Shown here piece by piece: positions 8,191 to 15,709 of a stretch of 20,557 nt of DNA. The first letter of the stretch is position 1. Each line of letters starts with the position of its first letter. The stretch spans positions 1-20,557 of the forward strand of contig CAZNVI010000013.1 in assembly GCA_964576705.1 (NCBI GenBank), read 5' to 3'. Source of the DNA: CAYMDS01 sp964576705. GTDB lineage: Bacteria > Patescibacteriota > Microgenomatia > Levybacterales > UBA12049. The notes beneath the pieces are model-generated. The model was not told the DNA's origin. It worked only from the letters and a program-made list of their open reading frames with translations, and ran no database searches. A program made the translations under genes and the position numbers.

Positions 8191-8982
8191 ATGGATTTGC
8201 CCAAATTACACTTACAGATCCTTCCCATAATCGATAAAGCTATAGATATAACCCTGGATAGTTTTGGTAAAGACAATAAAATTGAAGTAAAAGAAGGCGT
8301 AGCTTCTCAGGCGGCACTCGTGACTGAAGTAGATAAGAAACTTGATGCGTTATTTAGAGAAGGTTTAGAAAGACAGTTTCCTGATATAGGCTTTATAACT
8401 GAAGAAGGAAATCAAGGAGAGATTAGAGAATATAATTGGATAATAGATCCCATAGACGGTACGACCAATTATTCGCGAAATTATCCAATGTTTGGTATTT
8501 CTATAGCGCTTTGGAAAGGTAATGAACCTGTGTATGGAAGTATAACTCTTCCAAAGTTGAGTAAGATTATGTATGGTTTTAAAAATGGTGGAGTATTTTT
8601 GAATAATGAGAGGTTGCAAAATAATCCAGAAAAAATTTCTCCTAAACCTTTTGTGTTCCTCGCGCCAGTAGCTAAACCTCAAGATCACGGGAAAGTGACT
8701 GCAGTAATCGGGGAATCAGTAGCAGCACCTAGAGACTTCGGTTGTAGTGTTTATCAGGCATACGAAACTATCATAGGAAACGCAGATTTAGCTGTAAATT
8801 ATAAGTTGTCTTTATGGGATATTGGAGCTTCTGTGCTTTTGGCAAAAGAGGCTAACTTAGAGGTGAAGTTTATTACGCCGAAACCCGATATCACGTCTTT
8901 TACAGATTATACCCAAACAGTTGTTTTTGGACGATCTGACTTAGTAATAAAGGTTTCTGGAGGCTTAACGTCGTTACTTTAA
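8191..8982 (+). CDS. Inositol monophosphatase family protein
   Basis: The 263-residue product belongs to the Mg-dependent, Li-sensitive phosphatase superfamily (IMPase/SuhB/CysQ type). Diagnostic motifs are LVTEVDKKLD (about residues 43-52), the Glu pair ITEEGN (69-74), the central metal site IIDPIDGTTNY (84-94: Asp86, Asp89, Gly90, Thr91) and the C-terminal SLWDIGASVLLAKEA (Asp210). Substrates in this family range from inositol phosphate to PAP, fructose-1,6-bisphosphate and histidinol phosphate, and the sequence alone does not settle which. It starts 1 nt after the stop of the coiled-coil gene and has no Shine-Dalgarno sequence, so translation probably depends on the upstream gene. Confidence 0.9.
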   Translation: MDLPKLHLQILPIIDKAIDITLDSFGKDNKIEVKEGVASQAALVTEVDKKLDALFREGLERQFPDIGFITEEGNQGEIREYNWIIDPIDGTTNYSRNYPMFGISIALWKGNEPVYGSITLPKLSKIMYGFKNGGVFLNNERLQNNPEKISPKPFVFLAPVAKPQDHGKVTAVIGESVAAPRDFGCSVYQAYETIIGNADLAVNYKLSLWDIGASVLLAKEANLEVKFITPKPDITSFTDYTQTVVFGRSDLVIKVSGGLTSLL

Positions 8983-9054
8983 GATCAATTATACTTCTCC
9001 ATTCCATTCTTGCATTTTCTTTAAAGTTTTGGCTAAAATTAAGTATATTTACCT

Positions 9055-9831
9055 ATGTTTCCTTTAGATCATATTTCGGGAATTGTGGTGGTTCTGGTAG
9101 TAGCGCTAGGTGCCCAAAATACTTCTTTTTTTAAAAAAAAGGCTATTTGGCACATGTCGATTCTCCAAACATTATATTTAATTGTATTTCCAGGAGTACT
9201 ATTTACTATAATTTATGCATACCTTGAGGTGGTTAAGGTAAGACCTTTAATAGAAAATCCTTTTTTATCAGATACGACTTTAGGAAATATCATCATGCTT
9301 TCATTATTTTTTACATACGGAGGTGTCGCTATACATGCCGTCACTAAAATGCTTTCTGAAACATCATTGCGTTATGAAGATTCAGAGGAGGCTCAAATAA
9401 ACAGATATTTCCATAGGAAGTTTTCGCATAACCTGATTTATTCCGGCGGTATAATTACAGTTATCAGTATAACGCTTCTGGAGTTAAACCATATTCCGGC
9501 TAATGGATATGACGGTTGGATTAGCCCGATAATTCAAGGTGTAATAGCAGGATTTATAGCAATCGCCTCAATGTATATCTACACACATTCCCATGACCAT
9601 TATACAGGAAGATGGGCAGATCTTAAGGCAGTTTTTCTGACGCTATGGGTTGGGTTTATACTTCTTCTCTATGGTGCATGGAGAGCGAATCCATCACTTA
9701 AAGAGTATCAATTAATAGTGCCTGTAATGTCGAGTCTTACTCTTATCGGGATACTTAACGTAGGTCTTTTAATCAGGAGAGTTCGGTTAAATAGGAATTC
9801 AGGGTTTCCCGAAAAAAATAGCGGTAAATAA
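9055..9831 (+). CDS. Polytopic membrane protein, unknown function
   Basis: The 258-residue product has about seven hydrophobic segments (roughly residues 7-20, 37-58, 77-98, 126-143, 156-176, 192-208 and 219-240). A hydrophilic loop at about 100-125 and a His-rich stretch THSHDH at 177-182 lie between segments. The C-terminus is basic and then polar. I do not recognise the family. The His cluster might bind metal, but this is only a guess. TATATT at 9044-9049 lies 5 nt before the ATG, so the start looks leaderless. It converges on the 2H phosphoesterase gene with a 2-nt gap. Confidence 0.7.
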   Translation: MFPLDHISGIVVVLVVALGAQNTSFFKKKAIWHMSILQTLYLIVFPGVLFTIIYAYLEVVKVRPLIENPFLSDTTLGNIIMLSLFFTYGGVAIHAVTKMLSETSLRYEDSEEAQINRYFHRKFSHNLIYSGGIITVISITLLELNHIPANGYDGWISPIIQGVIAGFIAIASMYIYTHSHDHYTGRWADLKAVFLTLWVGFILLLYGAWRANPSLKEYQLIVPVMSSLTLIGILNVGLLIRRVRLNRNSGFPEKNSGK

Positions 9832-9833
9832 AT

Positions 9834-10337
9834 TCACTTACCTCCAAATGGTATCACAGCAGAATGTACCCATTCATCAGGATTTGGCGTGGAAGGTGTG
9901 ACGATAAATTCTTCAATATTAAATTCACTTTCTAAGTTCGGTATTTTTGATGTAGCTACCTCACGTGTTCTCATATCTTGTTCTCCATAAAGTAAGCTGA
10001 TATGCGGCATAAATACGTCATTTGCGAGATTAAATTTGTTTTTAAGATCAATGTTTAGTCGCATTAACTCTGCTGTGGAGTTCACTCTTACTAACGCATT
10101 TTGAAAATATGTAGTGCTAAACGAAGCAGGTCCCAAGCTAAGATTTAACTTTGTTAAATTTTTTGCTACTTCCTGTAAGCCATTTATAATTATCGGTAAT
10201 TCAATTTTAATGTTGCCTAAGATTGTCATGTGTGGTTCAAATACAGGACCGTTAAATTCTTCAGCCAAGTTTTTAATTACTTCTGAGAGCGTACTTTTGA
10301 CAGGTGTAGGAGGAATAATCCAAATACTATAGTTCAT
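9834..10337 (-). CDS. 2H phosphoesterase (2'-5' RNA ligase / cyclic phosphodiesterase type)
   Basis: The 167-residue product carries the two His-x-Thr/Ser-x motifs of the 2H superfamily: PHMTILG (His36, Thr38) and PHISLLYG (His112, Ser114), each after a hydrophobic strand. Members act on 2'-5' linkages or 2',3'-cyclic phosphates at RNA ends. The N-terminal MNYSIWIIPP resembles the cyclic-phosphodiesterase branch, but the subfamily is not settled. TAGTAT at 10349-10344 lies 6 nt from the ATG, the leaderless spacing. There is no RNA ligase or tRNA-splicing partner nearby. Confidence 0.82.
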   Translation of the reverse strand: MNYSIWIIPPTPVKSTLSEVIKNLAEEFNGPVFEPHMTILGNIKIELPIIINGLQEVAKNLTKLNLSLGPASFSTTYFQNALVRVNSTAELMRLNIDLKNKFNLANDVFMPHISLLYGEQDMRTREVATSKIPNLESEFNIEEFIVTPSTPNPDEWVHSAVIPFGGK

Positions 10338-10405
10338 AGTTCTATACTAACATAATTAATTATTGAAGTCATCAATAGATTATATCAAAATATATCATTC
10401 CCCTA

Positions 10406-10434
10406 TTGACAACCTATATTAGCTTTGGTAATAT
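10406..10434 (+). promoter_or_regulatory. Promoter for the single-pass membrane protein gene
   Basis: TTGACA at 10406-10411, 17-nt spacer, TAATAT at 10429-10434. Transcription would start near 10441, about 34 nt before the ATG at 10475. Confidence 0.7.
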
Positions 10435-10474
10435 TCAGGCACTTTTAATCTGCCTCTTAATAGTAAATTAATCT

Positions 10475-11245
10475 ATGAGTGATATTCAATTTACACCCGC
10501 ATATCTTGCCAATAATCCCCTGCCGGACAACTCGCAATTAAAATCCCAAAAAAAATTTCAGGAATCATTTAAAAGAATGAATACACTTTTCTCTGAGAAA
10601 TTCGGTCAGTTTTCAGACTATGTAGCTAATACTACAAGTACTATAAAAACAAAAAAACAAATTTCCTTTAATAAATTCAGGGGTTACTTTAAGAAGTCTT
10701 ACGTGCTTCCGGCGGTAATAGTGCTTGTGGTTTTAGTAGGGATATACATGATAGGAAATCCGTTAAGCGGTAACTCATCATCAGTTCTTAGTGATGCCGA
10801 TCAAAGGGTCAGTTTAAAAAAACCCAAAGCACAGCAGGTGATTAATAAAGAATTTCTATTTCCGCTTAAAGACGAGAAAGGAAAAGAAGTAAGTAAAATA
10901 AAATATTATATTCAAGACGCACAGTTGCAAGACGAAATAGTAGTGAAAGGCCAAAGAGCTACCGCAGTTAAGGGTCGTACTTTCTTAATAATTTATCTTA
11001 AAATTACGAATGATTTCAATCAAGACATATCTTTAAAATCACGTGATTATGTAAGGCTTATGGTCAATAACTCGACTGAAAAGCTGGCACCGGACATCCA
11101 TAACGACCCGGTAGAAATTCAAGCGATATCTACCAAATACACACGCCTAGGGTTTCCTATAAATGATTCTGATACTAATTTGATACTGCAAATAGGAGAA
11201 ATTACCGGAAATAAGCAAAATATAAAATTAGATAAACTGAAATAA
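10475..11245 (+). CDS. Single-pass membrane protein with extracellular DUF4352-like domain
   Basis: The 256-residue product has a polar N-terminal cytoplasmic part of about 75 residues, one strong membrane helix (about 76-94) and a C-terminal beta-rich domain outside the cell. The outer part (about 158-245: RTFLIIYLKITNDF, then SRDYVRLMVNN, then YTRLGFPINDSDTNLILQIG) resembles the immunoglobulin-like DUF4352 fold often found on surface lipoproteins. That similarity is judged by eye. No Cys is present. A good promoter lies about 65 nt upstream. No function can be assigned beyond a likely surface role. Confidence 0.72.
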   Translation: MSDIQFTPAYLANNPLPDNSQLKSQKKFQESFKRMNTLFSEKFGQFSDYVANTTSTIKTKKQISFNKFRGYFKKSYVLPAVIVLVVLVGIYMIGNPLSGNSSSVLSDADQRVSLKKPKAQQVINKEFLFPLKDEKGKEVSKIKYYIQDAQLQDEIVVKGQRATAVKGRTFLIIYLKITNDFNQDISLKSRDYVRLMVNNSTEKLAPDIHNDPVEIQAISTKYTRLGFPINDSDTNLILQIGEITGNKQNIKLDKLK

Positions 11246-11259
11246 GATTACAGGTCAAT

Positions 11260-11327
11260 AGCAAATAGCGAATGGCAAATGGAAAGCGCCAAAAACTATG
11301 TATCTATTAACCATTTAGCTATTTGCC
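11260..11327. repeat. Imperfect inverted repeat between two genes
   Basis: The left arm GCAAATAGCGAATGG (11261-11275) pairs with the right arm CCATTTAGCTATTTGC (11311-11326), with perfect pairing over the nine bases GCAAATAGC. A second partial copy GGCAAATGG (11274-11282) follows the left arm. There is no T-run. It may be a palindromic dispersed repeat or an mRNA 3' hairpin. Confidence 0.5.
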
Positions 11328-11333
11328 AACATT

Positions 11334-11540
11334 ATGGACTATTCTACGAAAAAAGTAAGCACTTCATTAGTCGAAGAATTAGTTGACGCGATCCAAAACA
11401 TAAGAGGTTGGGGTAGTGTCGAAATCCAAGTCCAAGATTATACAGTCGTTCAGATAACAGAACGTAATATTAAAAAAACGCCTGCAATAACTTTTACAAA
11501 ACATAAGAAGACATTAAAGAAACAACACATTCGGTCTTGA
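11334..11540 (+). CDS. Small YezD/DUF2292-like protein
   Basis: The 68-residue product contains a segment LVDAIQNIRGWGSVEIQVQD followed by YTVVQITERNIKKT. This matches the pattern of the small DUF2292 (YezD-like) proteins, in which a helix is followed by GSVEI...hD-x-VVQI. The cellular role of that family is not known to me. The C-terminus has an extra basic tail of about 20 residues, which could bind nucleic acid. There is no obvious Shine-Dalgarno sequence. The stop codon TGA overlaps the -35 box of the next promoter. TGA use as a stop here fits the standard code. Confidence 0.65.
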   Translation: MDYSTKKVSTSLVEELVDAIQNIRGWGSVEIQVQDYTVVQITERNIKKTPAITFTKHKKTLKKQHIRS

Positions 11541-11565
11541 CAATTCAATTAGAGTTAATTATATT
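11537..11565 (+). promoter_or_regulatory. Strong promoter in front of a candidate small RNA
   Basis: TTGACA at 11537-11542, 17-nt spacer, TATATT at 11560-11565. No open reading frame of note follows before a terminator-like hairpin at 11610-11660. Confidence 0.7.
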
Positions 11566-11571
11566 GTTACT

Positions 11572-11660
11572 GTTAGTTACAATTTGTATTAGTTGCTGAC
11601 CGCACACGGAAGCATTCTTTAACGATAGTCCTAAATGGTTATCACAAGAATGCTTTTTTT
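11572..11660 (+). ncRNA. Candidate small non-coding RNA, about 90 nt
   Basis: A near-consensus promoter predicts a transcript starting near 11572. It ends at a hairpin with a perfect 10-bp stem followed by seven T. The loop can form an inner stem (GATA/TATC with TAAC/GTTA alternatives). No credible start codon with a frame is seen inside. I do not recognise an Rfam family. It could be a free small RNA or a terminated leader of the surface-protein gene that begins at 12045. Confidence 0.5.
11610..11660 (+). terminator. Hairpin with T-run ending the candidate small RNA
   Basis: AAGCATTCTT (11610-11619) pairs perfectly with AAGAATGCTT (11646-11655), followed by a T-run to 11660. The loop of about 26 nt is larger than in a typical terminator but can itself fold. 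Confidence 0.6.
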
Positions 11661-11868
11661 AATGCTAATTATTACAAATTAAAATAATCCGAATTAATCC
11701 TAATATAAAGAAAGTTATTAGGATAAATTTGCATTTAGTAAGAGTTTTGTAAATCTATTCTATCTGTAATCTTTCTCACATATAGTAGAGAAATATAAAA
11801 TTATAAAAGTAATTGTAAAAACTAAATCTTAAATAATGAATAATAATTTAGATACATTTAGACTTAAT
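11661..11868. other. AT-rich non-coding stretch with a short hairpin
   Basis: No gene is supported here. The stretch is very AT-rich. A perfect 9-bp hairpin lies at 11697-11724 (ATCCTAATA / TATTAGGAT with a 10-nt loop). A weaker one (TTTCTC / GAGAAA) lies at about 11770-11792. A possible promoter TTAGAT (11848-11853), 18-nt spacer, TATAAA (11872-11877) would start a transcript just at the long hairpin that follows. Confidence 0.4.
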
Positions 11869-11874
11869 TATTAT

Positions 11875-11925
11875 AAAACGGGAACTCTCCTTTTTAATAT
11901 TTTTGAATAGGGGCGTTTCCGTTTT
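11875..11925 (+). promoter_or_regulatory. Long hairpin in the leader of the first repeat-protein gene
   Basis: AAAACGGGAACTCTCC (11875-11890) pairs with GGGGCGTTTCCGTTTT (11910-11925): 16 positions with two G-T wobbles and one mismatch, enclosing an AT-rich loop of 19 nt. No clean T-run follows. It probably lies at the 5' end of the mRNA for the gene at 12045 and may protect or regulate it. Confidence 0.5.
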
Positions 11926-11978
11926 ACTTTGTTTCGATTGATTTGGAGCAAACAGAACGGAATTATGAAGTGTTTATT

Positions 11979-12035
11979 CCCGATTCGCCAGCTGGCGAAA
12001 ATCGGGTTTAAGATCTAATAAAAGAGAGGGGGTGA
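11979..12035 (+). promoter_or_regulatory. Hairpin and extended Shine-Dalgarno site before the 411-residue surface protein
   Basis: CCCGATTCGCC (11979-11989) pairs with the region 11994-12006 (GGCGA, AA bulge, ATCGGG) around an AGCT loop. The ribosome binding site GAGGGGGTGA (12026-12035) follows, 9 nt from the ATG at 12045. GGGGGTGA can pair with the 16S rRNA 3' end through an extended helix with one G-U wobble. This is among the strongest binding sites in the window, where most genes have none. Confidence 0.65.
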
Positions 12036-12044
12036 AAATATATA

Positions 12045-13280
12045 ATGACAAAATTTCAAACAAGATTAACAACAGCTTTTGCGACGACCGCAGTCTTACT
12101 TAACGCATTAGCTCCTTTAACATTTGCTCAAACATCACTAACTATAACCGGAAACGGTTCAGGAAGTAATAATAACGCAAATGTTTCACAAAACAATTCT
12201 GTTAATGTTTCACAAAACAATAGTGCAAATATTAACAATAATGTAGTAGTTAATTCTGATACAGGCGACAACAAAGCATCCGACAATGTCGGAGGCGATG
12301 TTGAAATCACCACAGGCAATGCTACAACAAATGTTAGCGTTTCAAACGCTGCAAATTATAATAGCGCCTCTGTTGATGCTTGCTGCACAGGTAATGCTAC
12401 AGTAAATATCTCAGGAAACGGATCTGATTCAGATAACAATGTTGACCTCAATTTTGACAATAATGTTAGAGTTGATCAAAACAATGATGCCTATGTTGAT
12501 AACGATGTCAATGTAGATTCTGATACAGGCGACAATGAAGCCAACGACAACGTCGGTGGAAATGTCAAAATCCAAACCGGAGACACCAACACTACAGTTA
12601 AACTCAGCACAGCAGCTAACGCTAATAGTGCAGTAGTTTCAGGTGGTGAGGGTGAACACGCAGGTTCAGTCAGCGCATGGATCGTCGGTAATGGTTCTGA
12701 TTCAGACAATAATATCGATATTGATTTAAATAACGATGTTAATGTAGATCAAAACAATAACGCTGATGTCTACAATGATGTAGATGTTGACGGTGATACC
12801 GGTGATAACAAAGCAAACGACAACGTCGGTGGGGATGTAGCCATCCTTACAGGCGATGCAGATGCAACTGTTGAAGCAGACACAATGGTGAACTTCAATG
12901 CAGCAGATGTAGACGGATGTTTGTGCTTGACCGGACTTGAGGCAAAAATCGCTGGCAACGGCTCAGATTCAGACAGTGAAATTGAATATGCTTCAGACGC
13001 CACACTTGACGTCGAGCAAGGCAATGACGCTGATGTAGATAATGATGCAGATGTTGACGGTGATACGGGTGATAACAAAGCAAAAGACAACGTAGGTGCA
13101 GTTGATGCTGACAGCGACCCATCGGTCAAAACAGGCGATACTGATACTACAGTTGACATGAGCACATCCGGCAATGCCAACACTTTCGGTGAAAGTCTAG
13201 GAGATTTATTGGATGATGTCGAATTCGATTTTGATTTCGATTTCCATGGACTTCTCAGTTTTTTCGCTGATTGGTTATAA
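12045..13280 (+). CDS. Secreted Asn/Asp-rich repeat protein, no anchor (surface protein 1)
   Basis: The 411-residue product has a Sec signal peptide (residues 1-28, cleavage likely after TFA). It then has four repeats of about 90 residues starting near residues 36, 124, 215 and 304. Each runs GNGSxSxNN, QNNxADVxNDVxVD, DTGDNxAxDNVGG, then TGDxxxTV. Asp content rises along the protein, giving DxDxDG-like strings that could bind calcium. Cys occur only as close pairs between repeats (113/114 and 292/294). The C-terminus alternates Asp and Phe and ends in an amphipathic stretch, with no membrane helix or sorting motif. The spacing of Gln, Asn and Ala recalls curlin-type or beta-solenoid repeats; this is inference. 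The locus suggests a structural or adhesive surface layer. It has the strong ribosome binding site described above. Confidence 0.82.
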   Translation: MTKFQTRLTTAFATTAVLLNALAPLTFAQTSLTITGNGSGSNNNANVSQNNSVNVSQNNSANINNNVVVNSDTGDNKASDNVGGDVEITTGNATTNVSVSNAANYNSASVDACCTGNATVNISGNGSDSDNNVDLNFDNNVRVDQNNDAYVDNDVNVDSDTGDNEANDNVGGNVKIQTGDTNTTVKLSTAANANSAVVSGGEGEHAGSVSAWIVGNGSDSDNNIDIDLNNDVNVDQNNNADVYNDVDVDGDTGDNKANDNVGGDVAILTGDADATVEADTMVNFNAADVDGCLCLTGLEAKIAGNGSDSDSEIEYASDATLDVEQGNDADVDNDADVDGDTGDNKAKDNVGAVDADSDPSVKTGDTDTTVDMSTSGNANTFGESLGDLLDDVEFDFDFDFHGLLSFFADWL

Positions 13281-13292
13281 AAACTTTGTTCC

Positions 13293-13329
13293 TGTGGGGA
13301 ACTGACGAACACTTCCGTTAGTCCCCACA
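13293..13329 (+). promoter_or_regulatory. Strong intergenic hairpin between surface proteins 1 and 2
   Basis: TGTGGGG (13293-13299) pairs with CCCCACA (13323-13329), extended by ACTGACG with CGTTAGT through one wobble. The downstream sequence is purine-rich (GGAAGAAGGAAGG), not T-rich, so it is not a standard terminator. It may be a processing or stabilising hairpin that sets the relative amounts of the two proteins. Confidence 0.5.
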
Positions 13330-13400
13330 AGGAAGAAGGAAGGAAAATAAAAAATTAAAACTAAAAGATAAAAAATACAAATAAAAAAATCAAAATATTT

Positions 13401-15620
13401 ATGAAAAAAATCAAAATAATAAATAAATTAGTAAGTATATTGTTAGTTTTCAGTTTATTGCTTAGTACATCACTTCCTTTAGCTTTAGCAGAAGAGGGTG
13501 TAAGTACTGAAGAAGCAACAACAGTAGAAACCCCTACGCCTACTCCTACAGAAGGAGCACAACCAGTTGTAGTTGTAGAAACTACGCAAGCACCTACTCC
13601 TACATTTGCACCTACTGCAATTCCTACTCCGACTAAAATCCCTGAACCAGGAGACCCTAATAGAACACATAGTGCTTCAAGTGCATTCGCAATGGGTGTA
13701 AACCCTACTCCTACTAGTATCCCTACCCCACCTACTAACCCGTCTGGTGATAATATTGTAGTAACCGGTGATGCAGGTAGCACAGCAAACGTACTTAACG
13801 AAGGTAATTCAAAAGTTGCCTTAAACGGACCAAGCGCTGCTTTAGCAGGGAATGGTAATAGTACAAGTGTAGTAAATAACGGAAACGGATCAGGGTCAAA
13901 TAATAATGGATCCGCAACTCTCGCAAACGATAATAACACCAATCAAAATAACAGTGCAAATGTAAACACAAATCTTAACCAGACATCTTCAACTGGTGAA
14001 AATAACACATCATATAACGTAGGTGCGAATTCTTCTATCGCTACCGGAGATGCAAATACAACCGGTACTGTTATAACTTCTGTTAATACAAATGTTGACG
14101 GGGTTATGGTATCAGAATTTAATATCGTAGATGATCATGTAGGTGATGTACTTTTGGATTTTGCAGCTAATTGTGTATCCGGATGCGGTCAAGGCTCACC
14201 CTATGCGTCCAACTCCGGAAATGGAGCAGGATCTGATAATAATGCACTTATAGACCAGACGAACACTAATAATACCTTCCAAAATAACGATGCAAATATC
14301 GGATCGGAACTAAATTTGTCAGCTGACTCAGGTAATAACACTGCGAGTTATAATACAGGCGGCGATTCCAGCATCACGACAGGAGATGCAAATGTAGCCG
14401 CAAATGTACTGACGTTCGCGAACAATAATGTTGCAGGAGATGTGGTTTATGCTGTAGTGAATATATTTGGGAATCTGGTTGGTGATATATTATTTCCGGA
14501 AGAATTTATGGACAATTGCTGCGGAGGCAGTAGTTCAGTCTCAAATTCCGGTAATGGATCAGACAGTATAAATAATGCCAATATTAGTACTGTAAACGAT
14601 GAGAATAGTTTCCAAAATAACGATGCTAACATAACGAATAGCCTCTTATTTGATGCGTCAACCGGCGAAAATAGCACCAGTAAAAATACCGGCGGTGATT
14701 CTTCTATCACTACAGGTAATACAAGTGTAGATGCAAATGTATTAAATATCGCAAATTCAAATATAGAAGGTGGTAATATGTGGTTGGTGCTCGTAAATGA
14801 AGCCGGTAATTGGATCGGAAAAATATTGGGTGCTCCGACTGGTACTAATTATGCAGGATCCACTGGAACAGAGTTTAATGTCGACGAGAACGGATTCATC
14901 ACAGTATCAAATAGCGGAAACGGTTCAGAAAGTACCAACGATGCAGCTGTCACAAGCTCTAACACAGATAATACTACTCAAACTAATACAGCGAATATAG
15001 ATAATACTTTGAATTTGACTGCAAACACAGGCGGCAATAATGCAAATAATAACACCGGTGGAAATTCCAATATAACTACAGGAGATGCGACCATCGTCGC
15101 AAACCTCGTAAATTTTGTAAATAATAACATAAAAGGAAACGGTAAGCTATTTGTTTCAGTAGTAAATGTATTCGGCAGTTGGTTCGGGGACTTTGTTTCT
15201 CCCGGACAGAAAAAGGAAGCTAAAACAGAAAGTAATACCAGCCATTTGCAAAATACAGGTGGTCCTAGTGGTTCAAATAATAACTCTACTTCCCAAAGTA
15301 ATGCAAGTACGACTGTAAGTGGTGCTTCAGATAACGGAGAGACATTGCTTGTAGTTACACCCAAGACGACAGTTAATTACATAGGTTATTCAGCGGTTTT
15401 GGATTCAGATGATGATTCAAGTGATGAAGATGATTCACGAAAATCACTTGTGAAAGGTGTATCAGCAGATAAATCATCTGTCCTTGGGGAAGCAAATGAG
15501 AATAATAAGATTCAAATAAACTTAGCTTGGGTTGTATTATTGCTGGGTATTGGAGCTATGGCGATAACCGTCAAAAAAATGACACTACCCAAATTATATA
15601 AATTAAAAAATAAAGTATAG
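13401..15620 (+). CDS. Secreted repeat protein with C-terminal membrane helix (surface protein 2)
   Basis: The 739-residue product has a Sec signal peptide (1-30, cleavage after LALA) and a Pro/Thr-rich extended linker (about 42-113, many TPTP units) that resembles a cell-wall-spanning or glycosylated stalk. Four repeats of about 110-120 residues begin near 161, 273, 384 and 506, with GNGxGSxNN, QNNxANI, TGxNxxxxNTGGxSxITTGDA and a hydrophobic insert (VVNIFGNxxGDI type) that surface protein 1 lacks. Close Cys pairs occur at 258/262 and 373/374. The C-terminus has one membrane helix (about 705-722) and a basic tail, with no sorting motif directly before it. The start ATG lacks a Shine-Dalgarno sequence but sits in a very A-rich leader. 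It is probably anchored in the membrane with the repeats outside. Confidence 0.82.
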   Translation: MKKIKIINKLVSILLVFSLLLSTSLPLALAEEGVSTEEATTVETPTPTPTEGAQPVVVVETTQAPTPTFAPTAIPTPTKIPEPGDPNRTHSASSAFAMGVNPTPTSIPTPPTNPSGDNIVVTGDAGSTANVLNEGNSKVALNGPSAALAGNGNSTSVVNNGNGSGSNNNGSATLANDNNTNQNNSANVNTNLNQTSSTGENNTSYNVGANSSIATGDANTTGTVITSVNTNVDGVMVSEFNIVDDHVGDVLLDFAANCVSGCGQGSPYASNSGNGAGSDNNALIDQTNTNNTFQNNDANIGSELNLSADSGNNTASYNTGGDSSITTGDANVAANVLTFANNNVAGDVVYAVVNIFGNLVGDILFPEEFMDNCCGGSSSVSNSGNGSDSINNANISTVNDENSFQNNDANITNSLLFDASTGENSTSKNTGGDSSITTGNTSVDANVLNIANSNIEGGNMWLVLVNEAGNWIGKILGAPTGTNYAGSTGTEFNVDENGFITVSNSGNGSESTNDAAVTSSNTDNTTQTNTANIDNTLNLTANTGGNNANNNTGGNSNITTGDATIVANLVNFVNNNIKGNGKLFVSVVNVFGSWFGDFVSPGQKKEAKTESNTSHLQNTGGPSGSNNNSTSQSNASTTVSGASDNGETLLVVTPKTTVNYIGYSAVLDSDDDSSDEDDSRKSLVKGVSADKSSVLGEANENNKIQINLAWVVLLLGIGAMAITVKKMTLPKLYKLKNKV

Positions 15621-15709
15621 TAAACAATCCACAATCGTCTGCCCCGAGTGTAAGATCGCTTACTGATTAAACCAAAACGTTTAGTGTATAAATTAAACAA
15701 TTAAATAAT

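Noticed and set aside
12770..13942. Long minus-strand open frames opposite the surface-protein genes (for example 12770-13330 and 13361-13942)
   Set aside because: They mirror the repeat codons of the plus-strand genes, have Ser/Val/Pro-biased low-complexity products, and lack promoters or binding sites. The plus-strand frames have signal peptides and shared motifs.
15246..15260. LQNTG in surface protein 2 as a sortase signal
   Set aside because: It lies about 85 residues before the membrane helix and is followed by Asn/Ser-rich sequence instead of a hydrophobic segment, so it does not have the three-part layout.
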